Assembly: GCF_009928525.1 (NCBI RefSeq)
Contig: NZ_JAABOK010000001.1
Coordinates: forward strand, 712,766-776,765
Length of the DNA stretch: 64,000 nucleotides
Reading direction: 5' to 3'
Source: Chitinophaga solisilvae
GTDB lineage: Bacteria; Bacteroidota; Bacteroidia; Chitinophagales; Chitinophagaceae
The position numbers and the translations under genes are program-made. Position 1 is the first letter of the stretch, and the number at the start of each line of letters is the position of its first letter. The notes under the pieces were generated by a model. The model saw nothing but the letters and a program-made list of their open reading frames with translations. It had not been told where the DNA came from and did no database searches. Below, piece by piece: positions 16,159 to 24,778 of this stretch.

Positions 16159-16446
16159 CGGGCGTGTTTCCTTAAAAATAATTTCCGTTAATTCGAAGTA
16201 TTGATTATCAGCTGGTTAAAAACAAATAGTTTGCCAATATTTTAAATCTGATATATTTTCTTATTTATACATATTTTAGATAAAGTAAAATTAATCCTTT
16301 TACTACTATAACGCAGGAATCTTTAAAATGGTTGTTACCTATGTGTTAAAATAATCATATAATGATATTGCTATATCAGTGATAATAACTATGATGTTTT
16401 TATTCACATTTCTTCCTTTTTAGGCCGAAAATAGGGCTGAAATGGC

Positions 16447-16454
16447 TATATTTG
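16447..16454 (+). promoter_or_regulatory. Bacteroidota -7 promoter box (TATATTTG) for gyrA
   Basis: Exact TAnnTTTG match 45 bases before the gyrA ATG. It overlaps an in-frame TTG, so the longer reading of GyrA from that TTG is unlikely. A -33 box is not obvious. Confidence 0.65.
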
Positions 16455-16499
16455 CCCTTATCTGTTTTCAGCAGAAAAAACTGTAAATCAACACACAAA

Positions 16500-19085
16500 A
16501 TGACAGAGCATACGGAAAATCAGCAGGAAGGGAGAATTGTCCAGATAAATATCGAGGAACAAATGAAAACGGCTTATATAGATTACTCTATGTCAGTAAT
16601 CGTAGGCCGTGCCTTACCCGATGTGAGAGATGGCTTGAAGCCTGTACACCGCCGCGTTTTATTCGGTATGAACGAATTGGGCAACCACAGTAACAAACCC
16701 TATAAAAAATCTGCCCGTGTGGTGGGTGAAGTAATGGGTAAGTACCACCCGCACGGAGATGCCTCTATTTATGACACCATTGTGCGCCTGGCACAGCCCT
16801 GGAGTATGCGTTATCCCATGGTAGACGGTCAGGGTAACTTCGGTTCGGTGGACGGCGATATGCCCGCAGCGATGCGTTACACGGAGATCCGCCTGCAGCG
16901 TGTTGCGGAAGCTATGCTGGAAGACATCGAGAAAGAAACCGTAGACTTTACCAACAACTTCGATGATACCCTCGAAGAACCAACGGTACTGCCTACACGT
17001 ATTCCCAACCTCCTCGTGAACGGTGCTTCCGGTATTGCGGTAGGTATGGCCACCAACATCATGCCGCACAACCTCAGCGAAGTGGTGGACGGAGCGATTG
17101 CCTATATCGATAACAGGGATATCACCATCGAAGAGCTGATAAAACATATCAAGGCGCCGGACTTCCCGACAGGTGGCGTTATTTACGGCTTTGAAGGCGT
17201 TAAGCAGGGCTTCGAAACCGGCAGGGGACGTGTAGTGGTGCGTGGCAAAATCAACGCGGAAACGGCTAAAAACGGCCGCGAAAGACTGGTGATATATGAG
17301 CTGCCTTACCAGATCAACAAGGCGGTACTGCACCAGAAGATTGCCCAGCTCGTGAATGACAAGATTATTGAAGGTATTACCGATGTCCGCGATGAGAGCG
17401 ACCGCGAAGGTATGCGCCTGGTAATTGACCTCAAACGCGAGGCTATCTCCAATGTTATCATAAATCAGTTATTTAAATATTCCGAACTGCAGACTTCCTA
17501 CGGTATCAATAACGTGGCGCTGGTGAAAGGCCGCCCGCGTATCCTGAACCTGAAGGACATGCTGGTGGAGTTCATCGACTTCCGTCACGAAGTGGTGGTA
17601 AGAAGAACCCGTTTCGATCTGCGTAAGGCGGAAGAAAAAGCGCATATCCTGGCAGGCTACCTGATAGCCCTGGATCACCTGGATGAAGTGATAGCACTGA
17701 TCCGTGCCTCCACTACACCTGAAATTGCGAAAGACGGACTGATGTCCCAGTTCGGATTGTCTGAAGTTCAGTCTAAAGCCATACTGGAACTGCGTCTGCA
17801 GCGTCTGACAGGCATGGAGCGCGATAAGATCCGCGCAGAATATGATGAGATCATGAAACTCATCGCTTACCTGAAAGACGTACTCAATGATGAGGCTTTA
17901 CGTATGAAGATCATCAAGGAGGAACTGGAAGAAGTGAAGAAAAAATTCGGTGACGAGCGTAAAACTGAAATCCAGTACCTCGCCAGCGAGATGAGAATAG
18001 AAGATATTATTGCAGAAGAAGATGTGGTGATCACCATCTCTCACCTGGGATATATCAAACGTACTTCTGCCTACGATTACCGTCAGCAGAAACGTGGCGG
18101 CCGCGGCGCCATCGGCGGCAAAACCCGTGATGAAGATTACATCGAGCACCTGTTTGTGGCCTCCACACACCACACGATGTTGTTCTTCACCGAAAAAGGC
18201 CGTTGCTACTGGCTGAAGGTATACGAAATACCGGAAGGAGAGAAGAGCGGTAAAGGACGCGCTATCCAGAACATGATTCAGCTCCCCGCTGATGATAAAA
18301 TCCGCGCTATCATCGATATCAAGGATCTGGGCGATAAAGATTTTATCAACAATCACTATATTGTACTCTGCACCAAGAAAGGTATCATCAAGAAAACCCT
18401 GGTGGAAGAATTCTCCCGTCCGCGTCAGAACGGCGTAAATGCTATCACCATCAATGAAGGTGACCAGCTGCTCGAAGCCCGTCTGACTACCGGCGACAGC
18501 CAGATCATGATGGCCATCCAGAGCGGACGCGCCATCAGATTCCCTGAAGCAACCGTGCGCGACACCGGCCGCGGCGCCATCGGAGTAAGAGGTATCGAGG
18601 TAGACAGCGAGAACGATGAAGTTGTTGGTATGATTTGTGTTGACAAAGACGACGACAGCAAAACCATATTGGTGGTTTCTGAAAAAGGCTTCGGTAAACG
18701 TACCCATATCGAAGAATACCGTATCACCAACAGAGGTGGTAAAGGTGTGAAAACCATCAACATCACGGAGAAAACAGGTAGCCTCATCGCTATTCTGGAC
18801 GTAACCGAGAAACATGATCTGATGATCACCTGTAAGTCCGGTATCACTATCCGTATGGCTGTAGCCGACATCCGTGAAGCAGGCCGTGCTACACAGGGTG
18901 TTCGCCTGATACGCCTGGATGATTCCGACGAAATCGCAGCAGTAGCCCGCCTGGACGAACAGGAGGAACTGGCTGAAGGCGAAGTAGCAGAAGGAGAAGA
19001 AAGTACTGCAGCACAGGGCGACGATGCGGCTGAAAATAATGAAGCCGGCGACAGCGCCACTGCACCTGAAGCGCCACAGGAATAA
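16500..19085 (+). CDS. gyrA: DNA gyrase subunit A
   Basis: An 861-residue topoisomerase subunit that cuts and rejoins DNA in the GyrA2GyrB2 complex. The catalytic tyrosine is Y127 (AAMRYTE). The quinolone region reads [10 protein letters not shown] (83-92), with Ala88 where E. coli has Ser83 and Asp92 where it has Asp87. The C-terminal beta-pinwheel begins with the GyrA box QKRGGRG. A strongly acidic tail of about 40 residues ends the protein. The ATG at MTEHTENQQ is chosen because an upstream TTG lies in the promoter. gyrB is not in the window. Confidence 0.97.
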   Translation: MTEHTENQQEGRIVQINIEEQMKTAYIDYSMSVIVGRALPDVRDGLKPVHRRVLFGMNELGNHSNKPYKKSARVVGEVMGKYHPHGDASIYDTIVRLAQPWSMRYPMVDGQGNFGSVDGDMPAAMRYTEIRLQRVAEAMLEDIEKETVDFTNNFDDTLEEPTVLPTRIPNLLVNGASGIAVGMATNIMPHNLSEVVDGAIAYIDNRDITIEELIKHIKAPDFPTGGVIYGFEGVKQGFETGRGRVVVRGKINAETAKNGRERLVIYELPYQINKAVLHQKIAQLVNDKIIEGITDVRDESDREGMRLVIDLKREAISNVIINQLFKYSELQTSYGINNVALVKGRPRILNLKDMLVEFIDFRHEVVVRRTRFDLRKAEEKAHILAGYLIALDHLDEVIALIRASTTPEIAKDGLMSQFGLSEVQSKAILELRLQRLTGMERDKIRAEYDEIMKLIAYLKDVLNDEALRMKIIKEELEEVKKKFGDERKTEIQYLASEMRIEDIIAEEDVVITISHLGYIKRTSAYDYRQQKRGGRGAIGGKTRDEDYIEHLFVASTHHTMLFFTEKGRCYWLKVYEIPEGEKSGKGRAIQNMIQLPADDKIRAIIDIKDLGDKDFINNHYIVLCTKKGIIKKTLVEEFSRPRQNGVNAITINEGDQLLEARLTTGDSQIMMAIQSGRAIRFPEATVRDTGRGAIGVRGIEVDSENDEVVGMICVDKDDDSKTILVVSEKGFGKRTHIEEYRITNRGGKGVKTINITEKTGSLIAILDVTEKHDLMITCKSGITIRMAVADIREAGRATQGVRLIRLDDSDEIAAVARLDEQEELAEGEVAEGEESTAAQGDDAAENNEAGDSATAPEAPQE

Positions 19086-19250
19086 TCAGCAAAAAATTTC
19101 AAACTCATCATGCGCCGGGCAGCAAACACCCGGCGCATGCCCGATAAAAAAGATCAGCCGGCTTTAGTGGTAACTATGATCCCGGTTGTATTGATTTTAT
19201 TGGAGCACCATACTCTTATTGTAATCAGCAACTAAAAAAACTAAGAAGAC

Positions 19251-20504
19251 ATGAAAAAATTATTGGTATCTCTTCTCTTTTGCACCGCCGGTGTTTCGGT
19301 TATGGCTCAAAGGGCAAAAGTCAGCAGCGCAGATGAGAACCTGAAAAAGCAAGATCTGGAAAAAGCCAAAGCAGATATTGACGCAGCGTTACAGAACGAC
19401 AAAACCAAGAACGACGCTAAAACCTGGCTCGTAAACGGTAAAATCCTCGAAGCTATGGGCACCAAACAAAAAAGTGCTCCCCTGGCAGTAGAAGCATACA
19501 ACTCTTTCAAAAAGGCTCTGGAAATCGATCCTAAAATGAAAGAAGCGGTTCTGGAAATGAACAGCCCGCTGTTTAACGTATACGCTACTATCGCTAACGT
19601 AGGATATGGCTACCTGAACGAGCAGAAATGGGACTCTTCCCTGACCAACTTCAAACAGGCTTTTGAAGTGGCTGACTTCTACAACAGCAAAAACCTCGGA
19701 GGTTCCATCCCTACCGATACCGCCCTCACTTTCTACGTGGGCTACGCTGCTAACCAGGCCGGTAAAAAGGATGATGCTTTCACCTTCCTGAAAAAAGCTG
19801 CCGACCTGCAGTTCAAAGGCGAACCTGCACTGTACGTAGTGCTGGGCCAGCTGTATGAAGAAAAAGGCGACCAGGCTAACTGGCTGAAAACAATTGAACA
19901 AGGTAAAGCTTTATTCCCTAAGGATAAACGCTTCAACGATATGGAAATGGCTTTCTACAGCAAAACCGGTAAAACCAACGAATTACTGTCCATGCTGGAA
20001 AAGAAAATGCAGGATAACCCTAACGACGAAGCAGCTGTACTGGATTACGCTATCCGCGTAGACAACCTGGCTAATCCCCGCGATGAGAAAGGTAACGATG
20101 CTCCTAAACCGGCTAACTACGAAGAACTGATCGGTAAAGCAGAAGCAGCCTACAAAAAAGCTATCAGCATGAATGCTGAAGACGCTACAGCCAATTTCCA
20201 GCTGGGCGCGCTGTACTTCAACCGCGCAGTTGTTTTCAACAAACAACTGAATGAACTGGACAGCAAACAACAGACTTCTCCCAAAGCAAAAGAACTGCAG
20301 GGGAAAGTAGAAGGTCTGATGAACCAGGCATTACCTTTCTTCGAAAAAGCTGATGCCAGCTTCACCGCTAAAGCCAGCAGCCTCGAACCATCCGACAAAC
20401 AGACTTACGAAAGCTGCCTGTACGCATTACAGAAAATCTACGCTATCAAAAACCAGACTGATAAAGTAGAAGCAGTGAAGAAAAAACTGGATGCACTGAA
20501 ATAA
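19251..20504 (+). CDS. Secreted tetratricopeptide repeat protein
   Basis: A 417-residue protein with a signal peptide (MKKLLVSLLFCTAGVSVMAQ). The mature part is made of TPR-like helices, among them NLKKQDLEKAKADIDAALQN, AYNSFKKALEIDPKMKEA, ATNFQLGALYFNRAVVFNKQ and a C-terminal YESCLYALQKIYAI. It should be periplasmic or outer-membrane associated. The function is unknown; TPR proteins act as scaffolds. It stands alone between gyrA and a strong terminator. Confidence 0.85.
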   Translation: MKKLLVSLLFCTAGVSVMAQRAKVSSADENLKKQDLEKAKADIDAALQNDKTKNDAKTWLVNGKILEAMGTKQKSAPLAVEAYNSFKKALEIDPKMKEAVLEMNSPLFNVYATIANVGYGYLNEQKWDSSLTNFKQAFEVADFYNSKNLGGSIPTDTALTFYVGYAANQAGKKDDAFTFLKKAADLQFKGEPALYVVLGQLYEEKGDQANWLKTIEQGKALFPKDKRFNDMEMAFYSKTGKTNELLSMLEKKMQDNPNDEAAVLDYAIRVDNLANPRDEKGNDAPKPANYEELIGKAEAAYKKAISMNAEDATANFQLGALYFNRAVVFNKQLNELDSKQQTSPKAKELQGKVEGLMNQALPFFEKADASFTAKASSLEPSDKQTYESCLYALQKIYAIKNQTDKVEAVKKKLDALK

Positions 20505-20526
20505 GAATAGCTAATACATAATAGGA

Positions 20527-20560
20527 AGAAGTCCGCTGTCATGGCGGACTTCTTTTTTTT
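20527..20560 (+). terminator. Rho-independent terminator of the TPR gene
   Basis: Ten-base perfect stem (AGAAGTCCGC and its complement) with a seven-base loop, followed by eight T. It starts 22 bases after the stop codon. It shows that a canonical terminator can lie directly in front of a long palindrome, which begins within two bases of it. Confidence 0.92.
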
Positions 20561-20561
20561 T

Positions 20562-20708
20562 AATTACGAATTACAAATTGCGAATTACGAATGCAGAAGC
20601 GAAGATTTAAACGGAGATTAAAGAGAATATTCTATTATAAATCTCCTTTAATCTCCATTTAAATCTTCGCTTCTGCATTCGTAATTCGCAATTTGTAATT
20701 CGTAATTT
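20562..20708. repeat. Long palindrome 4 (heptad arms)
   Basis: Arms carry heptads ACG, ACA, GCG, ACG in the same order on both sides; the rare ACA variant is present in both arms and in no other copy. The core is AGAAGCGAAGATTTAAACG followed by GAGATTAAAG, which pairs on the far arm. It lies between two terminators of convergent genes (20527-20560 and 20706-20750), so it is not needed as their only terminator. Confidence 0.95.
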
Positions 20709-20750
20709 TTAAAAAAAACGGCGCCCCGGGAACATCATCCCCGGGGCGCC
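20706..20750 (-). terminator. Rho-independent terminator of the small Lys/Ala-rich gene
   Basis: Read on the minus strand: GC-only stem GGCGCCCCGGGG with its complement around an ATGATGTT-type loop, followed by a run of T (20711-20718 on the plus strand are A). It starts 25 bases past the stop codon of the leftward gene. Confidence 0.85.
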
Positions 20751-20775
20751 AACTCAAACGCTGTATGAATACAAA

Positions 20776-20964
20776 TTAGGCTTTCTTAGCAGCAGGCTTT
20801 TCAGCTTTTTTAGGAGCAGCAGCTTTCTTTGTAGAGTCAGCAGCCGGAGCTTTAGCTTCAGTTTTAGCTTTTTCTTTTTTTGCTGGTTTAGCAGCAGGAG
20901 CTTGTGCAAAAGAAGCAGCAGAGATGCTCATTACTACTACAGCGGCGATCAGGCTTTTTTTCAT
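20776..20964 (-). CDS. Small secreted Lys/Ala-rich protein
   Basis: A 62-residue protein with a signal peptide (MKKSLIAAVVVMSISAASFA|Q). The mature 42 residues are almost wholly Ala, Lys and Pro with a few Glu, Thr and Ser (APAAKPAKKEKAKTEAKAP and so on), similar in composition to histone H1 tails but exported. It should be disordered and strongly basic. The gene has its own terminator and is bracketed by two long palindromes about 70 bases downstream and 140 bases upstream. Similar short proteins are seen in Chitinophaga-like genomes; the function is unknown. Confidence 0.75.
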   Translation of the reverse strand: MKKSLIAAVVVMSISAASFAQAPAAKPAKKEKAKTEAKAPAADSTKKAAAPKKAEKPAAKKA

Positions 20965-21105
20965 GATGATTGTCTTTTTGAATGATTAAAAATTTCTGTT
21001 TCAGAATGTATAGTAAAATTAAGGCCTGACCACCATGAAGAAAGGGACGTTTCGGTGAACAAGGGATTACTGTCGTTGAAGAAGGCAAAATGATGGGTAG
21101 ATTAT

Positions 21106-21228
21106 GAATTGCGAATTACGAATTGCGAATTACGAATGAGGAGCGAAGATATAAGCGAGAAAGTAAATTCTTTATCCGCTTATATCTTCGCTCCTCATTC
21201 GTAATTCGCAATTCGCAATTCGCAATTC
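21106..21228. repeat. Long palindrome 5 (heptad arms)
   Basis: Heptads on the left arm are GCG, ACG, GCG, ACG and on the right GCG, GCG, GCG, ACG, a single-base difference. Core GGAGCGAAGATATAAGCG pairs perfectly. The right arm ends four bases before the stop of the histidine kinase gene; the upstream side faces the 5' region of the small Lys/Ala-rich gene. Both genes are leftward. Confidence 0.94.
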
Positions 21229-21232
21229 AAAG

Positions 21233-23437
21233 TCAAAGTATTATATCAATCGCTTCCTGTATAGCCTGTACACAAAGTTGTTTCAGGCTGTTGAACAGTT
21301 CAGCGCCCGTAATAGGGTGCCAGGTCTGTTCTTCGGCGTGTTCCAGCTGTTCCAGGATGGGGTAGAGATGTAGTTCGAGTCCGGCGAAGGAGACGGTTGT
21401 TTTGAGGTTATGTGCAGTGGCCCGGATGAGATCTATGTTGCCGGCCTGAATCGCTTGCTTCAGCAGGGAGAGGTCGTCCGGTAACTGGGCTACGAATTGT
21501 TGCAGCATATTCTTTTCGAAGGCTTTGTCACCTTTGGATAATTCTCTCAGATAGCGCAGATTAATCAGGTGCGGGGTGCCGTTTTCATGGCCATTATGCG
21601 GCAGGTAGGCTGCCATAGGCTCCCTGGCAGCTGATTTGCCCGTATATACCTGGATCGTCCGGTAAAGGGTGTCTTCGTCAATAGGCTTGGAGATGTATTC
21701 GTTCATACCCATTTGCAGGCACTTTTCTCTTTCGCCTTCCATGGCATGGGCTGTCATGGCTATGACGGGAATATTGGAGTGCAGGTCCTGCCGTATTTTT
21801 GTCACGGCGGAATAACCATCCATTTCGGGCATCTGTATGTCCATCAGCACCAGATCATAGGGGTGCTTTTCAAGCGCCTGTAGTGCTTCATGGCCATTAT
21901 TGACGACTTTATACCGGAGCTTCCAGCTGCTGAGCAGGTGACGCAGCAGGTTCTGGTTAAGCTGATTGTCCTCTGCAACCAGCAGCCATATGTCAGGAGG
22001 TATAGGAGAAATTTCTGTTTCCGTGTAGCCGTTATCGTTAGTATCCGGATTGAATTCCCCGAGTGTGTACGGCAGCTCTGCCTTGAAGGTAGTGCCTGCG
22101 CCGGGTTTGCTCTCCACAGAGATAAATCCGTTCTGCAGCTCTATCAGTTGTTTAACAATGGTAAGACCCAGCCCGGTGCCGCCGTATTTGCGCGTGGTAG
22201 AGGCTTCGGCCTGGTTGAACCGGTCGAAGATGCTGTCCAGCTGAGCAGGTTCTATGCCAATGCCGGTGTCACTAACGGTGAACAATATACGAACGGCATT
22301 ATCTTCTTCCCAGATTTTATCTACGTGAATGCTTACTCCGCCGCTAGCTGTGAATTTTATAGCGTTGCTGGTGAGGTTGACCAATACCTGTGTCAGCCGC
22401 ATAACATCGCCGTAGAGCAGGTCCGGCACCTGGTCGTTGATAGTGATGCCCAGCAGCAGCTGTTTTTCTTCCGCTTTGGGATGGAACAGGGTATAGAGCG
22501 AATGCAGTACGCCACGCAGACTGAATGAGGTAGCCTCTATACGCATCATACCGGATTCTATCTTTGAGATGTCGAGAATGTCGTTGATGATTTCCAGCAG
22601 TGATTTACCGGCGGCAGATATGGCTGTAACATACTCTCTGGATTTATCGTTCAGGGGCTGCGTCTGCAGCAGATTGGTGAATCCCAGTACAGCATTCATG
22701 GGGGTCCGGATTTCATGGCTCATATTGGCCAGGAACTGGTCTTTCACAGAAGCCAGTTTCTTTTCCTGCTGCTGCGATTCATCCAGCGCTTCAATCAGCT
22801 GTTCCTGTTTATGTATGCGGCTGGTGATATACAGAAAGGCCAGCAAGCTGCTCAGGCACGCGAAAAATACCAGCACGGTGCCCCAGCTCTGGGCTTTTTG
22901 TCCGCTGGTATCAATCAGATGGGTAGTGCGGTTAATGGCCGTCTGCCTGGTGGTGTCCAGCTGATGAAGAATGCCGGTGATGGCTTCTCCCAACCGTTTC
23001 CCCTTCTGGTTGTTGATCATTTTTTCTGCCGCGCTTTTCCCCTTGCTGTAGAAGGTATCCAGCACCAGCAGATTAAAACTGTTCTTTTCATCTACCAGAT
23101 AATTGAGCTGCGTGAGTAATTTTTCGGTACTGTCGTTCTTGACTATTTTATTGATTTCTTTGAGATCTGCCTTGATGACGGCTATTTCCGCTTCAATACC
23201 AGTGATGTGGGTGGTGTCCTGCGAGATGACGGCGCCGCGTACCTTGCTGTCGGTTTTGGCCATGCTGGTCTGCAGTTTCTGTATCTCGTTCTTTACGTTG
23301 AGTTCTTTTAACAGCTGCTCATTTCCGGAGATGAGAGAGCGTATATTTTTGGCGGAGTTAAACTGCAGCACTATAAATAACGTCATCCCTGCAATGAACA
23401 GGCCGAGTAGATAATATTTAATTCTTTTTGGCTGCAT
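21233..23437 (-). CDS. Hybrid sensor histidine kinase with receiver and HPt domains
   Basis: A 734-residue protein from MQPKRIKYYLL; 15 further upstream codons lack a signal and are omitted. Order: membrane helix (about 6-26), a helical periplasmic sensor of about 155 residues, second membrane helix (about 186-206), short coiled coil, HisKA with FLANMSHEIRTP (His241), HATPase with N, G1 and G2 boxes (KYGGTGLGLTI), receiver with VAEDNQLNQNLL and Asp533, and a C-terminal HPt with AHNLK (His676). All phosphotransfer residues are present, so a full four-step relay is possible. The next gene upstream is a LytTR response regulator, a likely final acceptor. Confidence 0.93.
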   Translation of the reverse strand: MQPKRIKYYLLGLFIAGMTLFIVLQFNSAKNIRSLISGNEQLLKELNVKNEIQKLQTSMAKTDSKVRGAVISQDTTHITGIEAEIAVIKADLKEINKIVKNDSTEKLLTQLNYLVDEKNSFNLLVLDTFYSKGKSAAEKMINNQKGKRLGEAITGILHQLDTTRQTAINRTTHLIDTSGQKAQSWGTVLVFFACLSSLLAFLYITSRIHKQEQLIEALDESQQQEKKLASVKDQFLANMSHEIRTPMNAVLGFTNLLQTQPLNDKSREYVTAISAAGKSLLEIINDILDISKIESGMMRIEATSFSLRGVLHSLYTLFHPKAEEKQLLLGITINDQVPDLLYGDVMRLTQVLVNLTSNAIKFTASGGVSIHVDKIWEEDNAVRILFTVSDTGIGIEPAQLDSIFDRFNQAEASTTRKYGGTGLGLTIVKQLIELQNGFISVESKPGAGTTFKAELPYTLGEFNPDTNDNGYTETEISPIPPDIWLLVAEDNQLNQNLLRHLLSSWKLRYKVVNNGHEALQALEKHPYDLVLMDIQMPEMDGYSAVTKIRQDLHSNIPVIAMTAHAMEGEREKCLQMGMNEYISKPIDEDTLYRTIQVYTGKSAAREPMAAYLPHNGHENGTPHLINLRYLRELSKGDKAFEKNMLQQFVAQLPDDLSLLKQAIQAGNIDLIRATAHNLKTTVSFAGLELHLYPILEQLEHAEEQTWHPITGAELFNSLKQLCVQAIQEAIDIIL

Positions 23438-23569
23438 GACGGTTTGGTACATATAAACACTGATCCGGTAAACCCGGTTCAAAATACGATAATAAAGATC
23501 AGCGTACTTATTTTATTGTTCAACCGGCCATAGCTATCGGTCAAAATGGTAAAACAGTCGTTAAGGTTG

Positions 23570-24265
23570 TCAGAGCAGGTTTAATTTGCTGTTGAGGGCA
23601 TTTTTATAGGTTTCGGCTACCGGGATCGCATTTTTTTGTATGATGATCTGGCCATCTTCTATACTTTCTATTTTATCCAGCGCCACAATATAGGAGCGAT
23701 GCACCCGCATGAACCGTGTTGCCGGCAGCTTTTCTTCCAGGGCTTTGAGGGTGGTGTGGATGGCATGAAATTTCTGTGCGGTAAAAAGTTTCACATAATC
23801 GCCCATCGCTTCCATGAACAGGATATCTTCCGTGCGTATCCTTTTAAGGATGCCGTTATCACGGATGAATACAAATTCTGTATCCGATACCTGCAGTTCA
23901 CGCAGGTTACTGTCAATGATTTCCCTGGCTTTTTCTACGGCCTGGATAAAGCGGGCAGGGTTGACCGGTTTAATCAGATAATCGGCTACGTTCAGCTCAA
24001 ATGCTTCTACGGCGTAATCTTTATTGACGGTGGTGAAAATGATGACGGGACGTTTTTTGCCAAGGTTGCGTGTCAGTTCCAGGCCGCTCATACCGGGCAT
24101 TTCTATATCGAGGAGCAGCAGGTCTATTTTTTCTTTCTGCAGAAGATTATATGCTTCCATGGCGCTGCTGCATTCCGCAGTTACCTGTAACTGGTCCACA
24201 TGGCTGGCTAGTTGCTTCATGGCGGTTCTCGCCAGTTTGTTATCGTCTACGATCAGGCAGTTCAT
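23570..24265 (-). CDS. LytTR-family response regulator
   Basis: A 231-residue DNA-binding response regulator. The receiver (residues 1-120) has the acidic pair VDDN, phospho-acceptor Asp53 (LLDIEMPGMSG), the Thr of FTTVNK and the Lys of YLIKPVNP. The C-terminal LytTR domain (about 135-231) contains ILFMEAMGDYVKLF and FMRVHRSYIVALDKI. LytTR domains bind DNA through beta strands. It is transcribed ahead of the hybrid kinase, with an 87-base gap, and is divergent from the metal efflux operon, which is a candidate target. Confidence 0.93.
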   Translation of the reverse strand: MNCLIVDDNKLARTAMKQLASHVDQLQVTAECSSAMEAYNLLQKEKIDLLLLDIEMPGMSGLELTRNLGKKRPVIIFTTVNKDYAVEAFELNVADYLIKPVNPARFIQAVEKAREIIDSNLRELQVSDTEFVFIRDNGILKRIRTEDILFMEAMGDYVKLFTAQKFHAIHTTLKALEEKLPATRFMRVHRSYIVALDKIESIEDGQIIIQKNAIPVAETYKNALNSKLNLL

Positions 24266-24356
24266 GCGGCTAATTTAGTAACAAATCATAATATACAATC
24301 AACTCGCCCGCAACGGCGATGCAGTTTTTGTTCTGCCGTATATGCATATTAATTTT

Positions 24357-24364
24357 TACATTTG
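24357..24364 (+). promoter_or_regulatory. Bacteroidota -7 promoter box (TACATTTG) for the efflux operon
   Basis: Exact TAnnTTTG match only 5 bases before the ATG of the DUF6660 gene, which would imply a nearly leaderless transcript. A TTTTTG about 27 bases upstream is slightly too far for a standard -33 box. Confidence 0.5.
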
Positions 24365-24369
24365 TACAC

Positions 24370-24681
24370 ATGAAATGGCTGTTGTACATATTGAGCGCAT
24401 ATATACTGCTGCTGTCCTGCATTCCCTGCACGGACGCAGAAGGTTCCGCTTCGTACAGCAGTGCCGTGGTAGCCGATGCAGCTTCACACAACCATGAAAC
24501 GCAGGCAGATTTCTGTTCTCCCTTATGCGTTTGCAGCTGCTGCAATGTACAGGTGACGCCAGGCATACCTTTCTTCTTCAGTTATCATCTTTCCAGGGTA
24601 CCGGTATTATATCCTGTGTTACCCGATTCTCCTCTTCCTGCCGTAGCAGATAATATCTGGCAGCCTCCCCGGTTGGTATAA
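24370..24681 (+). CDS. DUF6660-type Cys/His-rich secreted protein
   Basis: A 103-residue protein starting MKWLLYILSAYILLLSCIPC; the hydrophobic start is a signal peptide or lipoprotein signal (SCIPC). The mature part has a His pair (SHNHE) and the cysteine cluster DFCSPLCVCSCC, a likely metal-binding site, then a long Pro-rich tail. Such proteins precede CusA/CzcA operons in Bacteroidota, suggesting a periplasmic metal sensor or buffer; the role is not established. The RND pump gene starts 97 bases downstream on the same strand. Confidence 0.75.
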   Translation: MKWLLYILSAYILLLSCIPCTDAEGSASYSSAVVADAASHNHETQADFCSPLCVCSCCNVQVTPGIPFFFSYHLSRVPVLYPVLPDSPLPAVADNIWQPPRLV

Positions 24682-24778
24682 CAGGTATTTACGGAAGTTT
24701 TTGCTATGAGTTTACTGTTGTGCTGTCCTACAGCATACCGGAAGCTTTAGTACCTATTTTATTACATATTGACCAATC

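Larger units (their letters stand above)
16081..16499. other. 419-base spacer between the saccharopine dehydrogenase-like gene and gyrA
   Basis: AT-rich divergent region. It holds a short perfect palindrome near its left end and the gyrA -7 box near its right end. No small gene or RNA is recognised in the rest. Confidence 0.6.

Noticed and set aside
16452..16499. Extended GyrA N-terminus from a TTG
   Set aside because: The TTG lies within the TATATTTG promoter box, so it would not be transcribed. The ATG at 16500 matches normal GyrA starts.
17898..18815. A 305-residue leftward frame inside gyrA
   Set aside because: Composition is that of a reverse-frame shadow and gyrA is certain.
23475..23495. 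Possible tRNA T-arm (GGTTCAAAA)
   Set aside because: No acceptor stem or anticodon arm can be folded around it.
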